A DNA stretch of 64,000 nt from Canna indica (taxonomy: Eukaryota; Streptophyta; Magnoliopsida; Zingiberales; Cannaceae), in the NCBI GenBank assembly GCA_034359265.1, contig CP136892.1:87164001-87228000 (forward strand). The letters are read 5' to 3'. The translations under genes and the position numbers were made by a program. The notes below the pieces were generated by a model that had not been told where the DNA came from, made no database searches, and worked only from the letters and a program-made list of their open reading frames with translations. Below are positions 1 to 14,165 of this stretch, one piece after another (positions within the stretch are counted from its first letter, which is position 1; each line of letters starts with the position of its first letter).

Positions 1-3000
1 CAAACTTGTCCCACATATATACCCACTCAGTATCAATTGCCTCTTCTAATGCCAGAATACGAGCATGTGCACACATTTTTCTTTTGTAATCTGCATCACT
101 AGACTCATGGCGATATGCCAGGCCATTTTTAACCCCACAAAGAAATAAACCAGCAGCAATTTCTTCATTTCTAAGACGATCTCTCAATTTCATGACATCA
201 GCTCTTGGAAGCACAAAATTTCCAGCTCTATCCCTCATAACTGCAGGGTCTCCAATTAACAGAGCAGCTGAACTGGCAGATCTTTGAGGTGCTGAATAAG
301 TACCAGCTAATGCATTTCGAGTCTGTATTTCCCACCAAATGAAGCACATAGGATTGTTAATATATTGATGCATCTATTAATGCCAACTGAAAATACTAAG
401 CACCTAATGTCCAATACAACATGCTATGATGAAACTATATGCATGCAATAAAAAAAAAGTAAAGATAAAATAGGATATAAAAGTGTAGTTTATAGCAAGT
501 TAGAAACTCTAAAGTCATGGTTAAATATGGATCATCAGGACAATTTACAATTTCAACTATCACATAAGAAGATCAATTTATTAATATATTTATTAGTGAA
601 AAAGATAATTGGAAGCTAGAGAAAAGAAATCACTAAGGAAAACAATGAAGAAAATGCAAAAATAACACAAGTGCCACATCGTGCATACTATGTGAGATAA
701 CTTTACAGTCTAATAAGGATTAAAATAAAAATGTTAAAAAACCGATGCACAAAGCCACCTCGGACTAATGTGGGGTCTAGGAATTCTCAACTTATGCACC
801 AAAGATTTAAATATATGTATGCGGCATCCAGATCTGCCTATATAGTGTATATATGTATCTACGTTTTGAAACCATAACAAAGTGCACACAACACACTAAA
901 ACGTGAAACAAATTAGTCCAAATAGCACTACTTTGATGGATTATTGGTATAGGTTACTGAAGCCCCAAGATTTACTGAAAAGGTCTTAACTAGGATTTAT
1001 TTATATTTCAACTAAATATCAAGGTTAATTAGTTAGGAGATTCTAAAAAGAGTGTACCATCAAAAAACATGGGTGGCAAGATTATTACCTAGGATTTAGT
1101 ACTACAAGTACTCTTAAAGTTGTACATTAGATTTTGAGGGAGGAACTTCCAATGGTGGAAAGGATAGGATGGGTTCTGAGGGTTTTCAATTAAGCCTCTG
1201 CAATCCATGTACAGAATGGGGCTTTGACTTGAACCAAGGGTTTGCTTGATCTGGCTTGGATGGTGGGATATCCAGGGTGAACTTTGTTGGTTCAGATTTT
1301 GGGATGGTGTTTGGTTATGATTATCTCAATTATTCTATGAAAGAAGCCAGAAAAAGAAAAAAAAATCAAATACACAACAAGAAAAGAAAGAATCTGGGTG
1401 AAATATGTTAAATTTGATTGGATTACATACTTCCTCAAAAGCTTAAGTTGATAGGTCGGAGACCAATCTACATTTATATTTTTTTTATAGTCCCCCCTCA
1501 CATATAAGCAGGCAAATTTGAGTAGATTGGACCAAGCTGAACACATGATGGACTTAATTTAAGTGGGGGTATTTTTCATAATTATTATGGCTAACACTTT
1601 GATACTTTGTTAAATTCCATTGGATAACCAACTTTCTCAAAAGCTTAAGCTATTAGGAAAGAGGTCAATCTACATATCTGTATTTTTAACAAAATATAAA
1701 AGAGATATAACATGAAAACTTCAGAACAAAATATAAAAGAGATACAACATAAAAACTTCAGAAATAATAAGGTGACTACAGAGAAAATTTACTCTGGTCA
1801 GAGGCTCACCTTGGTGGCAGATCGTGCAATTGCCTGCACAACAGTATCCTTGCTAAGACAATGCACAGCATCCTCCATCATCTGGAAAAATGTGTTCATT
1901 AGCAGAATCAATAAGAGGCACTTACCTAATGCTAAAATATTAAATGAAGTACAAAAAAAGTTCTTAGAATTGATTTCATGCTGTTGGAACAGGAATGTAC
2001 CAACCTTACGTGTCAAGCAAGAGCGAGATACAGCAAAACCAAATGCAATAACTAGAGTAATAGCTGATACAGCAGCACCAGCAAATGGAGGATATATTTT
2101 CAGGCTAGCAACAACACCCCATCCCTCGATTGCTAAAGCGATGGCATATAAAATAAGGATGGCATGACTGTGGGAAAATGAATTTGATAAGCAACACAAG
2201 AATTAATATGTCAATGAACAGATTACAATCTATGGAAGAAGAAGAAGAAGAAGAAGAAATAGACTATCAGAGTTTGATGACAAATTAATTGTTCATATAA
2301 TAAGGAAAAAGATTAGCCCAAAGGGAAGGTTTCAGACCAACCTAACGTTTTTTGCACAATCTGCATGAGCATCATAAACATACACTGGCAAAACCCTTGG
2401 TGAATATACAACAATTGGCGGTGAGAGAAGCACCTATAAAAGAAAAACATAAAGGGGATAGTGAATAATTATGTCACAAACAATTTTTAAAAAGTTCAAA
2501 TTATTATATGTAGGCATAGAGATAAAATTCATACTGATGTAACATAATAGAAAGACAAGATAGAATAGCAGTCTTCAAATGAAAATAATACTTACAGTCA
2601 ATGCCCTTCCCGCAAGCAAAAATAGAAAAGAGAAGTATCCAACAGATGCACCAACAAAAGGTTTCCCTGTAATGAAGTTAGTTTCTCCTTGTGAGGAAAA
2701 CCAGAATGTATATGTTCCAACTATAGAGATAAAAAAAATAAGAATAATATCACACCTTCAAAAAGTCCCAAAAGAAATGCAGCAAGAGCCAGAAGAAAAG
2801 CAAGAAAGCTAACAAATAACATTTGAGTCCTTGTAAGATAAAAGTTATTTGATGACCAATAGTGAATTACACCTACAGCAAGGAGGATAAGAAGTATAGC
2901 TAATAGGAAAGCAACCCCAACCTGTCAAACATAATAGAGGGTTACATAAGATAATATGAAATGGTAACCATAACAAACAAGATAAAAAATAAATATATAT

Positions 3001-6000
3001 GAAGGAAAAAAATTTGAAGCCACACTCACTGTCCAAGGCGTTATCACCACTATAAGAGATGATGTTGCACCAAGCAGCAATGTAAACCCAATCCCAATAA
3101 AGACATAAACTCCTCGAGAAAGTTTCCAGTCATCATCTTTCCTGTAAATCAATTTTCAAAATATCGTATCTTAGTGCATCTCAAGATGCAGAGTTATATC
3201 TAAGTTGTGTTTGCTTACCATTTATATATCCCAGTGAAAAGACACAAGAAGGCAGGGATGCATATTAATGGAAGCAAAGCAGCAAGAAAATCTGCTTTCA
3301 TCGGAATTCTGTCGTCTCGAGAACTCACCACCCCCCAATATGATGTGCCACAAAAGGTAACAAGAACAGCTGGTGTAAACAGAGTAATGTTTATTGTAAG
3401 CTTTCACTAACCATGATGCGAAGTGAGCTAGAGAAGCCATATGCATGGACAATAATGAAACATCATGCAAACCCTAGAATTTACTTACCAGTGAAAAAGC
3501 CTAGACATACTGCTGATGAGAGTGAGAACCGATATGTTGCAAACCATGCCACAATTGGCAGCACAGCAGTAAATATTAAAGCAATTGCTGAAGCCAGTGC
3601 CCATCCCAAGTACATAGACGATGTATAAGGAGAATAGTTGCTATTTTGGTCCGCATTCCATCCTTTGTAGCCTAAATCATCTAAGGGCTTTGCAGATATG
3701 ATAGCACCAAGAGCTACAACTGATCCTACAAATATGAATAGGCTGCCTGCTAGCAGAAAGCGCTGAAAAAACATAAAAGGCAAATAAGATAAGAATCAAA
3801 ACATGTTTGAATAAAAAATATTTTATTAGTATAGAAAAATTCAGATAATCACTCAAAAACCAGTGAATTAATTTTTAAATCTACAAAATGAAGCTCACAA
3901 AAAGAAAGTTGGTACTTTATATCAAATATGTTTGAGATACAGCCAATCATACTCATGCAAATATGTTTGAGGCATGTTTGAAGGCCTGCTAGCAGAAAGC
4001 ACTGAAAGAAAATAAAAGGCAAATAAGATGAGAACCAAGGCATGTTTGAGTAAAAAATATTCAATTTCTATAGGAAAAAATCCAGAAAATCACTCAAAAC
4101 CAGTGAGTTGATTTATAAATCTACAATAACAAGCTTACAGAAAGAAGATTGGTTTTTCATATCAAAGATTTTTGAGATACAGTGAATCATACTCATGCTA
4201 ACAAGAAAGAAAACTTTTTTTAGTTTACTTATTGTTTCTGATGCACTCAGCACAAACCATTTACAATAGGATACACTACCCATCAGACATGATATGCATC
4301 CATTTGAATCAATTCATGTGAAATAAAGTACATGAAAGTAATGGTATCCTCATACTCATGCATATCATAAATCCATAATAAACATAAGATCATAATATGT
4401 AAGAATCAAGGTTAGCAGAGAATGACAATTATAACCTCCTTCTTAGATGAATGTTGATAGTTTCCATGACTTTCAAGCCCTCTTGATATCCAGAAACAGT
4501 AACCATTACGCATCCAGATGGGAATAGCAAAAGATAGGCATGCCACCATGAGCGGGAAGGTCAAAGCCAAGCCTAGTATTAGAGACGACTTGCTACAAAT
4601 TTTACATAGAAGAAAGTCATTAAAGAGAATAAGAAACCATTATGAACAGAAAATAAGATGCCAAACAAGACATAATAAATTTTGTTTAAGAGAATTAGCA
4701 AGTTACGTACAATAAAAACAAAAAAAAAGCAGATAGCATATGAGAGAACAAACACCCACATGTTAATATTAATTGCACAATATAGCATAAGGAGTAATTA
4801 TATAATCATGTTTTTATTTCCATTTCATCAATTCAAGTAAATCAGAATTAAGATGTTCAGTATTCCATCCTGCCAATCAAAGCCATTGGATGAAAAGACA
4901 ATGCTGTATCATGTAAAAAATGTAAGCATCTTCTACTAACAATATTTAGCATGTATATTCCTGCTGGATTAGTAACCAAGCTAGAAATCAGCACACTAAT
5001 GGACACAATGAAATGAAATGGCATGAACTTAAAAGAATATTATTATTGAAATTCAAAAATATCAAGGAAATAACTTCTACAATCACATATACTAGAAAAT
5101 AACAAGAAAAGTTGTTGTGATTCTCATGACCAAGCACATCCAATTGAAGTGTCAAACATATTAAAAAATAGAAGCCTGCCCCTTAAGATATATTTGAATC
5201 TCAAAGTTAGATATTAACAGAAAATCCGACAAGAACCATTCTGAAGTAGTCCAATATGGAGAATTCTTAGCCATTAGCTACAAAAGCTAACTAAATAACT
5301 TTGGTTCAAACAACTAAGTATAAAACCATCATGCCCTTCATATAAAGAAAAATTGAACTCTTTGACCACGTATTATTCCTCATTTGTCAGGGTTATTTGG
5401 ATGAACTGGTGTATTCTATATCAGCAGTACAAAATTTGAAGGTTGGCTTGTTACATTATTCCATGACTGACAGAGTGTTACTAAGCCTTCTATGACCTTA
5501 GTATACACATGGGCCTATGACCTTAGTATACACATGGGGCAAAGAAGGAAGGAAATGTCAAATAGATAACTTGTCTTTATTTTTATTGTCTTTGTTGTTA
5601 GTTGTTTTTGTTATTTGAGATTATGGCTGAATGTGGTAGTAGTGGGTCTAGTGGTCTAGTAGTTATGCTCAAGGTTAGGAGTAGTGGGCAAAGTGTATGT
5701 TGTGGTAGTTATGCTTAAGTTAAGGAATAGTGGGCAAAGTGCATGTTCTGTAAGAGAGAAGTTATTTCTCCATAGGCCTATTTATTTGTTGATGTTGAAT
5801 GAGAATGAATAGCAGAAAATTCCCAAGTCTTTGAGTACTGTAACTCAGGAGATCTTAGGTTCTCTCCAACGAGCTTAAACATAAGTCGGAAAAAGAAATC
5901 CACTTCTCTTCCCACTGAATCCCTTCCTACGCCTACACACATTTCTCCCAATCCACTATTTCACATACCCATAACTCGCTCTTACTCCCGGGACCATAAC

Positions 6001-9000
6001 ACAGAGTAACCGGCAGAAACCTGAGTACCAAAGAATCTGGCAGAAACATAAACCTCACTACATATGTCAGAAATACATCTGGTTTAGACAAGTTGTCACA
6101 AGGGTGGCTTATTTAAAACTTACACTCATCTATCAACAATCTAACATTTTCTTCTTACTTCCTTTCCATCTGTTTTATTTTCCAAGAGTACCCCAAATTA
6201 GTATATTCTAAAGACCAAAAGTTCAGCATAACACTTCCTTTCTTGGTGCCACATATTTCACAACATCATCCATGGATTCAATAAAGCAAACCAAATGCAT
6301 GCTACAAATTTAATGTGGTACTTCTGTACTTAGATTGGAATGATCCCCAAAGCTAACTAAAAATGGAAAGAAAAAAAATGTTAACTTGCATACCTTAGAA
6401 AAGAGAGAAGCAAGCCAACACATGTACTCAAGAGCCATGCGATGAAGCCATACTGAAGAGGGGAAAACAAGTCAGTAAGCAACTAATAAATGTAACAGAA
6501 ATCATTCTCAAAAGAAAAGTAACTACAGGTGAATGCAATTTGCTTACTGCAACATATGTGCATATTTTTAGTATACAAGTAGATAAAAGATGAATGAGTC
6601 CACAGGTCTGCGCATATTTTTAGTATACAAGCATCTCCATATGGATATTGAACAAAATCATAGAAGTAGAGGAAATAAGCTAACATAACAGACATGTTTT
6701 TTGGCACGGAGCAAAGAGAAAAAAGGTCGAGTATTTTACATCAGTCATCCCGTGCATAATGTAAAACTTGTTTGTTGTAACAAATATTCACCATCCATTC
6801 AACAAGTATAAAAATGAATGTCTCGGCAGTCAGAGGTGACATTTCTAACCCCAAATGGAGACAGAAATATGAAGATCACAATCAATGGCCAATTGAAATT
6901 CAAATTATATGAACTAAAACAACTACTGGACACAACTTCCGCAACATGGTAGCATAGATTCGAAGAATGATTGCAGATATTTAACTTAGGTGCAATTGAG
7001 AGTGAAAGGCGAAAGCAAAATCTTATTAATCCAGCTTACCTTCCGAGGCCTAGATGTCATGGACATCCCTTCTGCGTGTAGAGACCAGAGAAATGCCATG
7101 ATAGAACAGACAGCAGGCGACAGAAGTAGAACTGAAAAACCAAATTCAAACTACAAACAAGAGAAAAAGAACTAACTTAAACACAATAAAATATGAAGTT
7201 GAATTAACTAGCAAAGTTTCCATAGCAGGGCAATCTTCTTTATTTAACATACATCTACTTACCTGTTCATGTGTAGCATTAATTACTTTGACAGGTTTTG
7301 GCCGGAAAATCGCAACGAGCACTGTTTCTGCAATAAAGACCAAACTGAAAAGGATCCAGGCACGCTCAGCAGTACCAGCTATTTGATGCAATATAACCCT
7401 GAAAAAGTTAAGCCATTTCTCCATGCCTCGCTGTCTAAGTTCTTCTGATAAAGATATCTGATTTGGCACAGTACTGTCTAATCTACCCGAATCAGGTACG
7501 GCAACATCTGCTGCCTCTTGATGATCTCTGTCTGCATCCAAACTACTTCTCTGCAGTAAGGATAAAATCCTAGGATCCAGTCTCTCCTTCAACATGAAAG
7601 CAAAATTTGGATCCAAGCCCTTATCTTGAAGAAGACTAGCCAGTTCATGATCCGAAAGTCCAGCTTTTCTTTTCAAAATAGATGTGATCCTCGGATCATT
7701 CAGTCTGTCTTGGAATATTAGAGCTATGTTGTCTAAGCCAGGGTGATTAATGGAAGGAGCACCTGATCCGCTTGACTCGCAGCATTGACTTTCTAAACCA
7801 CTGCTAGAACAAGCAACAAGTGAACTATTGTGATCAAGATGTCTATCAGCAGTTCTAACCATTTCCATATCATGAACAACAGAGCGACATGAATTGCTAC
7901 GTAATGCAAAGCTTGCCCTTCCACTATCTACATTCTTGTCAAAATTAGCATCTTCTTGGCAACTACGGGAGCGACCAAAAAGCATACTGCTCCAGTTACT
8001 ACTTCCACTTACACAATGAGGGTTACTTCCACAAATGTCCTCCATTGCAGTAACATTATGGCCTGCCTCAACACTACTGCTACTGCGTTTTACACTTGAT
8101 CCGCAACCTTCAGAAGAGCTTGAGGAACTATTTTGTCCTTTTCGCCGGAATCCTTCGCGCAGTCGTATGACAGTACTTCTTAAGGCATCTCTCCTTTCAA
8201 CCAATGGATTTGAGACAAACATACGTCGTGAGACAGCTGCAGCCAAAAGCACAGATGCTACAAAAGCATAACTTATGCAATGGCCTAGGTACCTGGAAGA
8301 TGAAATGCAATAAGCAGGAGACAATGTAAGGAAAGTAAATTATTCACGTATGTAGGGAAAACAGGCAATAAAAATAAAGGGATACCAGTAGTGCACTCCA
8401 AAGCAGATAAGAAATATTCTGGATATTCCAGCAAAAGAAAGTGCCACCACTCGACTTCTAACAATCTCAAATGCAAACAAGCCGACCCCCATGTTCCAAT
8501 CTACCATAAAATGTAAGAAATTGGTGACTTTCATTGGAAATGTAAAAAATGAAAGACGAAAAGAACATTAGAAAAATATTAACAAATCTTTACCAAGAAC
8601 CAGGACAGCAACTGAAGTTATTGCTCCCAACCAATGTGTTTCCTTTGCAGTCAAACCATATAAAACAGAATATACTACAAGAACAATCACAGAACCAAGA
8701 TACAGAAGTCCTAACCGTAAAGCCCTGTACAAAAGCATTTAAAGGGAAGAATAAAGATGTGAAAAATAGCCAACACGCAGTATCATAAATAGAATGGCAA
8801 ATTGATCATTCTTTCCCAAAAATAAACAAAACTTGCCTACTGGATTTCCGCATATACAACTCATTTGGATCTGGAGGTTCAGGTAAGCAAGCAACAGGGC
8901 CAACTTCAATACAATCAGAGTATGCAAATTTGTATGAGCGTTGCACATATTCATCCACATCAAATCCATTACCTATAGATTTGCAGAATTGCAGTATTTG

Positions 9001-12000
9001 TTAGTAAGTATGAGATCAGTTATAAACACCTAGAAGATAAAAAACGAATCAATGGTAGTGATTCCATTATATCTAACACAGCATGAGCATTTAAAAGAGA
9101 ATAAAGATTCCGCCTACAGACAAAAAAAGTTGCAAACATTACCATCAAAGACCAGTCTGCAAATGAATAGCATATTAATGGCTAGAGCGATTACAGAAAC
9201 ACCAAAGAAGAATCCGGATGGTGAATATTGCTGGGAGGCACTCGCACCAGCCGTTACATAAACAGCACAGAGTTCATAGGCACAAAGTAATGCCACAGCT
9301 AGAAGAAGAAGATAAGCAACTGCTCCTGCAAGGAATAATTGGAGCTTAGTGACACAATAAGATCATTCTATCTCAATCATCATTATCACTATGTGCAAGA
9401 AATTTCAACAACAAATTCAGAAAATAATAAGTTCCTGCAAAAATGGCACATTCAGTAATCATCAAAATATTTAAAGATAGGTCACTCTTATAGAGGTTGA
9501 CAAAGGACCCTCCATTGGATACTCAATGACAAGGACTGAGACGGGCAATTGCAATATTAGTGGATGCGAGCCTATAAAATTAATGCCAACTTTAATACAA
9601 ACTAAATTGGCCATTTAGCTCTTGGGAATGAGGCAGATCATTCAGAGTTCTTAAACTTGAATTGGAAAAGACTTATGGGATTTTGATTTGGCGCACATGC
9701 AAGTTGTCTGTTAGATTGCACAAGTTTAGCATTCGTTACCATTCTAATTGGAAGACAGTAGACATGTCCAACATGAAGCATATCACTCGTTGCCAAAAAG
9801 TAAACTATCTTTTTCCTAATTTATATTATCATTCATACCAGGTTGCCAGCATAGTTATAATTAGTTTTAGTAATTCACCACAGATAATCTTCATCAACTA
9901 AACAGGAATTCAACCAAAAATATTATACTCTCTTAGTCTCTCTATCATACATTAAAGATGTTCACAAGAATATGCAAGGCTGTTATTAAAAACAACATTT
10001 ATGGTATAAGCAACAAAATAAATTAAATAAGATCAAGGTACAGAAGCACAAAACCAAATCATTAAATAAAAATATGATGAATCCAAAGATTTTGAAGGGG
10101 GCAGCTAAGTGATAGCCTAATTTATAAATCAAATGCTCGACTACTAGAGCATTACCAAATTAATTTGGTGACTCTTGGAACACAAACAATATCAAAGACC
10201 ATGTATATCATATTTACAAAATACTGGAAAAAACATATCATCCTAGAACCAGAAATTGCACATACTTGAGCTTTGCCATTGTGTTCTCCACCAAAGCATT
10301 ATAGAATAGAATGCCAGCAAAAGTGCCGTGCCAGCCATTATTACAGCCAAGCCAATTATATTCCGTCTCAGAAGTCCAACAATAATGACTCCCCATGTTA
10401 TTAGTACAACAATGGGTGAAAGAACAATAACCCATGCAACTAGGGATAGAACGCTGGTAACTGCACTTAACTGAGGTCCTTGTATAATTTCTGGCCATTT
10501 TCTTGCATATATCCAACTGAAGGTTACAAGACAAATAAAATAACAGATTAGTTGATGGAAAGAACAAATTATGTGAAACAATTTCAACAACTAAAAGCCA
10601 GTGGTACATATTAGAATATCACCATCTAAGAATGTGAATCACTTCTATACAGTTCTAACTAACAAGAACAACACTCATAGATTTCAATTAGCATATGTAA
10701 CCAAAATACAACAAAGAAAAAAGGCAATAATGATTACCTTCGTAATACAACAGTCACACATTTGCAATTTATCAATTGAAAAAGGCAAAACATTGGTGCA
10801 AAATAAACAATAATGCAAAAATATTATAGACACAAAGTTCACAGAAAATCCCATTACAACTATCATGGACAAGTTTGACCTGACAGACCACCTGAAGAAC
10901 CAACTCAAGAGAAGGGAAGATAAAATAACAACTGGCATGCTTCTTGAAGTGGGTAAACAAAAAGCAATCTCATCAAACAATATCTTGAAATCCCTTGTTG
11001 AAGTAACCTTCCGTTGCAAATTAACACATTAGTACATGATTTTTTCTCCTCCAACTAAACAATTGCATGTCAACTTTTTAAGAACAAACAAGAAACATAC
11101 AAACATATGAAGTCCTGCCAACTAGGAACTGGAAGTAACCAAACTATCATCTCCCAGCTATAAAAATAACAGGTCAAGTTTTTTTAAGGATAATAACATG
11201 TCAAGTTTGACTTTACAATGTAAGAAGAAATAACCTAAAACCATGTAGAAACATGACCCACTGACAAGGAGTTGAAATTGCTAGAACTAAGAAACATTTA
11301 TAGTAATATCATAGGAGTTGAAAAACTGATCCAAACACCAAGCATTAGGAAGGACTAACTGCAAAAAGCAATTTCAAGTTTAAATGTCAAACATTGCATG
11401 CAGGATAACCAGCCAACAGCCCACTAAACTTGAGGAAGTTTAAACGAAATAGATATTACAATTACATCGGCCAACTGAGATCCGCAAGTCCTAGTAAGGA
11501 TCATCTTCATTGTGCAGAACCCATTAGAAGCAAGATATGATATCATTGGCATCTAAATTCACATTTTAAAAAACGCTAAGTAATAAGAGAATGTTTGACG
11601 AAGCTGTAATTTGCACAAGTGTCTTGCAACATCAGCCAGGGAAGACAAGCAACAATATTCGGACTCATATGGCGAAAATTCAAATTCATTCTAATAAGAC
11701 TATTGTGTCTCAAAATTATAATAATTTGATGAATTGTCAAATACCATTGATCATGAAATCAAGAGGAAGAAATCTAATAACTTTCAATCCTTAGATATGT
11801 TAGTTTATCTAACAAGGGGAAAATAGCAAAATGCAATATATAAATGAGTCAAGTCAATGGTGAAGAGCATTGAAGAATAATAGTGGAAAAATCAACTACT
11901 ACATGACTCATGTCCAAAATCACCAAATGTGAGACTTTCACTATGCAAGGAAGAAGTGTGCATAGATGTTTCTATGGGTAAAATGGTAATATGCTTCCAT

Positions 12001-13512
12001 AAACATTCTTTCAGCCACCTTCTTAATTTTGCCACCTTCTCATAATCTATCTCAATGTTAAAACAATAATATTTCTTCAAACAATGCTAATTATTTTTAT
12101 TTACTGTTTCTCGTATCTACAAAACAAACTGTGGAGAGTCAAACTTTTATGGCACAATATTTTCATTTACTGGAAGCATTTCAGCATAAAACAATTTGGT
12201 GTTTGCAAAAAAATCTATATGTTTACTAGATGGGTAGTTTAGGATGACCTGGTAAAGAACATGGAGAAGAAACTATAAATACATAACATGAAAAATAAAA
12301 ATTTGATCACACATACTTGCAGCAAACATAAGTGTCAAGCAGTTGACATCTTGTTCTTTAGTATTAACAAGTGAGAATGTCAGAGTTTGAATCTAATGAC
12401 TTCTAAAATATAAATCATATGTTTAGTTAGTTTATTATGTCTCTCATCAAGCCAGTATTGTACTAGCCTTTGATCATGATATAATTGAAGCTTATTCTTC
12501 GTTTAGAATGGCGTAAGTAAATGAAGTTATCCTTGCATAAAATTTCCTTTCACTTATCAATTAAAGATAGACCCAATAACTAATAGTGAAGTTCAAATGA
12601 TAGCAACACCAAGAAAGATTTTCTTTCCAATTAGCATAAGGATTAACAATGAAAAAGACTGTTTCCACATGGTATGGCCTTAGATAGGAAGAGAAAGAGA
12701 GAAAATAAAAAGACAAACTTATGAGAATAGAAATGAAAAAACAGGATTTTGTAATTTACCAACTGATATATGTTCAGTAATTAAGAAAGTATCTTATTTA
12801 CCAGGTAGACAAATTTGAATCCTTCAGTGGATGCAAGATAACATAACAGAAATTGTAAGCATACGGAACTAATTTTGCAAGGAATGTGTGACATTTTCTA
12901 AAGCACCCAGAAAGATTTGATTCTTGTCTTTGTTTTAAGTCTGAATAAAACCACTCATACATGTAACTGTATAGAATCATACAAAATCATGTTTCATTTT
13001 ACTAATACTATATAGTCTAAGACTGAATGAATTTTACTTGAAACAAACACTAGGGCACAAGCAAAAGCTTGGAGAATTTACTTGAGCGGATGGTCCAGGA
13101 AAATGTGCCATCTTAAGAGCACTAATCATATTGAACTACAAACAGGATAATAATATGAATGTACACATTTTAATGGACTGGGTTAAATCTAATCTCCTCG
13201 AAATACTGCTGGCAGACAACTTTCAAAAGATTAAGCAACAAAGTAGTCAAGAAGCTGTCCAGACACAACTTGCAGATATAGCTACAACTATATTCAATTT
13301 ATAGTCCAGAATAGAATTCAATAACTGGTAATCCAAAACACTGAAACAGCACGAAAGCAGCATCAGTGGTTTAAGAAGACAAACCTATATATCCTCCACG
13401 GCCTCCAATTCACAGCCCAGAGGATCCAGAAACTGAGAGGACTTAAGACACAGAAGAGAACCCCGCAGATGGTGCACACCAGAACAACCTGATGCTGCTC
13501 ATCTCCCTCCAT
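1..13512 (-). CDS. DEK1: DEK1 phytocalpain, N-terminal two-thirds (19 coding exons, 3' end off window)
   Basis: Plasma-membrane calpain-type cysteine protease needed for epidermal/aleurone fate and oriented division. Coding exons on the minus strand, in order: 13385-13512 (ATG at 13512, begins MEGDEQ), 10266-10516, 9143-9325, 8837-8972, 8594-8724, 8386-8500, 7263-8292, 7040-7150, 6394-6452, 4436-4592, 3489-3762, 3219-3369, 3030-3141, 2756-2921, 2596-2666, 2342-2433, 2005-2167, 1810-1881, 1-322. Phases agree at every junction, giving about 1241 codons of a protein usually near 2150 aa. Landmarks are SFWILWAVNWRPWR near the start, many hydrophobic membrane segments, the Ser-rich cytosolic loop in the 1030-bp exon (SSSSSSEGCGSS, NDPRITSILKRKAG, LQRSSLDADRD), a second membrane block, and the linker start (EEAIDTEWVYMWDKF) at the edge. 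The LG3-like, CysPc and C2L domains must lie beyond position 1. One intron uses GC-AG. Identity rests on recognised family sequence; exon ends are by eye. Confidence 0.95.
323..1809 (-). other. DEK1 intron between the last two exons in the window
   Basis: About 1.5 kb of AT-rich intron. The acceptor lies next to ACT CGA AAT (exon 1-322) and the donor is AAG followed by GTGAG at 1809. I see no gene, repeat array or element with clear ends inside it. Confidence 0.7.
3745..4201. repeat. Tandem duplication spanning an exon-intron border in DEK1
   Basis: Positions about 3745-3961 and 3984-4201 are diverged direct copies offset by 239 bp (shared blocks include TAGCAGAAAG, AAAAGGCAAATAAGA, GAGATACAG, AATCATACTCATGC). 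The left copy contains the first bases of exon 3489-3762 and its acceptor. The right copy, in the intron, carries a second acceptor-like site (CAG at 4002-4004) before a copy of the exon start. Confidence 0.8.
4593..6393 (-). other. DEK1 intron of 1.8 kb carrying a solo LTR
   Basis: Intron between exons 6394-6452 and 4436-4592. Phase is preserved across it (AG joined to C gives Ser). Apart from the LTR at 5476-6001 it is plain AT-rich sequence. Confidence 0.7.
5476..6001. mobile_element. Solo LTR (Ty1/Copia-like) inside DEK1 intron
   Basis: A 526-bp segment starts TGTTA and ends TAACA, a 5-bp terminal inverted repeat, and is flanked by the 5-bp target duplication CAGAG at 5471-5475 and 6002-6006. 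Internally there are two short tandem duplications: a 25-bp period at 5490-5539 and a block around GTGGGCAAAGTG near 5690 and 5740. No primer-binding site, internal coding region or second LTR is present, so this is a solo LTR left by unequal recombination. Assignment to Copia is from general look only. Confidence 0.8.
8725..8836 (-). other. GC-AG intron in DEK1
   Basis: The 112-bp intron after exon 8837-8972 starts with GC: on the minus strand the junction reads AG followed by GCAAGT, the standard GC-donor consensus. No GT donor nearby keeps frame; with GC the product reads MRKSSRALRLG, as expected for DEK1. The acceptor is GTACAG at 8725-8730. Confidence 0.8.
10517..13384 (-). other. First coding intron of DEK1 (2.87 kb)
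   Basis: Separates the first coding exon from exon 10266-10516; AG joined to T makes Ser before WIYARKWP. AT-rich, with only short unsupported open frames. No element ends or RNA gene recognised. Confidence 0.7.
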
Positions 13513-14165
13513 GCCTCCTTCTCCCCCCCACCCAGTTTGCAGTCAAACCATGGAAAAAGAACTAGATGCCTGCAGCAAAAGAACATCAAATTCATTCTTG
13601 CAAATAAATCACATGAACCGAACCACCTAAAATCGAGAACGAACCCTAATACAAGCAAACAGCACAAAGTGGGGAGGGGGAAATCAAATTCTTCCACTTC
13701 CGGACCATTCCAAGATCCGAAATTTCCTTTAAAATATGCCCCAGTAAATAAATGGAAGATGGAAAAAGTAATCCAGAAATGCGAGACGCAAAAGGACATC
13801 AGGACCCGACCAAGTAAAAAAGCACAGAAGATCGAGCTTTTGGGGTGAGAAAAATGGAAAGAGGAATCTCGATCTGCACAAAAAACCCTAAATGGGGAAA
13901 GGGGGTTAGGTGGACGAAGAGGAGACGCGGGAAGGTGTATTACGACCGTACCTTTCGCTCCCAGGAGCTGTGTTCTTCCCCTCGGAAGCACCGGAGACCG
14001 AATCGGAGAGAGGGGAAAGGGCGAGAAGCGAGAGATTCCTTTTCTCCCGCGGCGAGAAAACCCTCGGAATTGAGGATTTAGGAGGAGAGAGAGTGTGTGA
14101 GAGAGAGAGAAGAGAGGGAGGTGGGTCGGCCAGTGGGAAGACAAGGTGACGTTTGTCAACTCGTT
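13513..14165 (-). promoter_or_regulatory. DEK1 leader and proximal promoter region
   Basis: Region just upstream of the DEK1 start codon. On the minus strand it holds a pyrimidine-rich run of CT repeats at about 14075-14120, typical of plant 5' leaders, and a good splice donor (CGAAAG followed by GTACGG) near 13950 that could start a leader intron. No clear TATAAA is seen on the minus strand. A long open frame overlaps this stretch and the DEK1 start in another frame, but has no family resemblance. Transcription start not determinable from sequence. Confidence 0.45.

Noticed and set aside
3849..4064. 71-codon minus-strand frame
   Set aside because: Arises from the duplicated exon edge in a DEK1 intron, not an independent gene.
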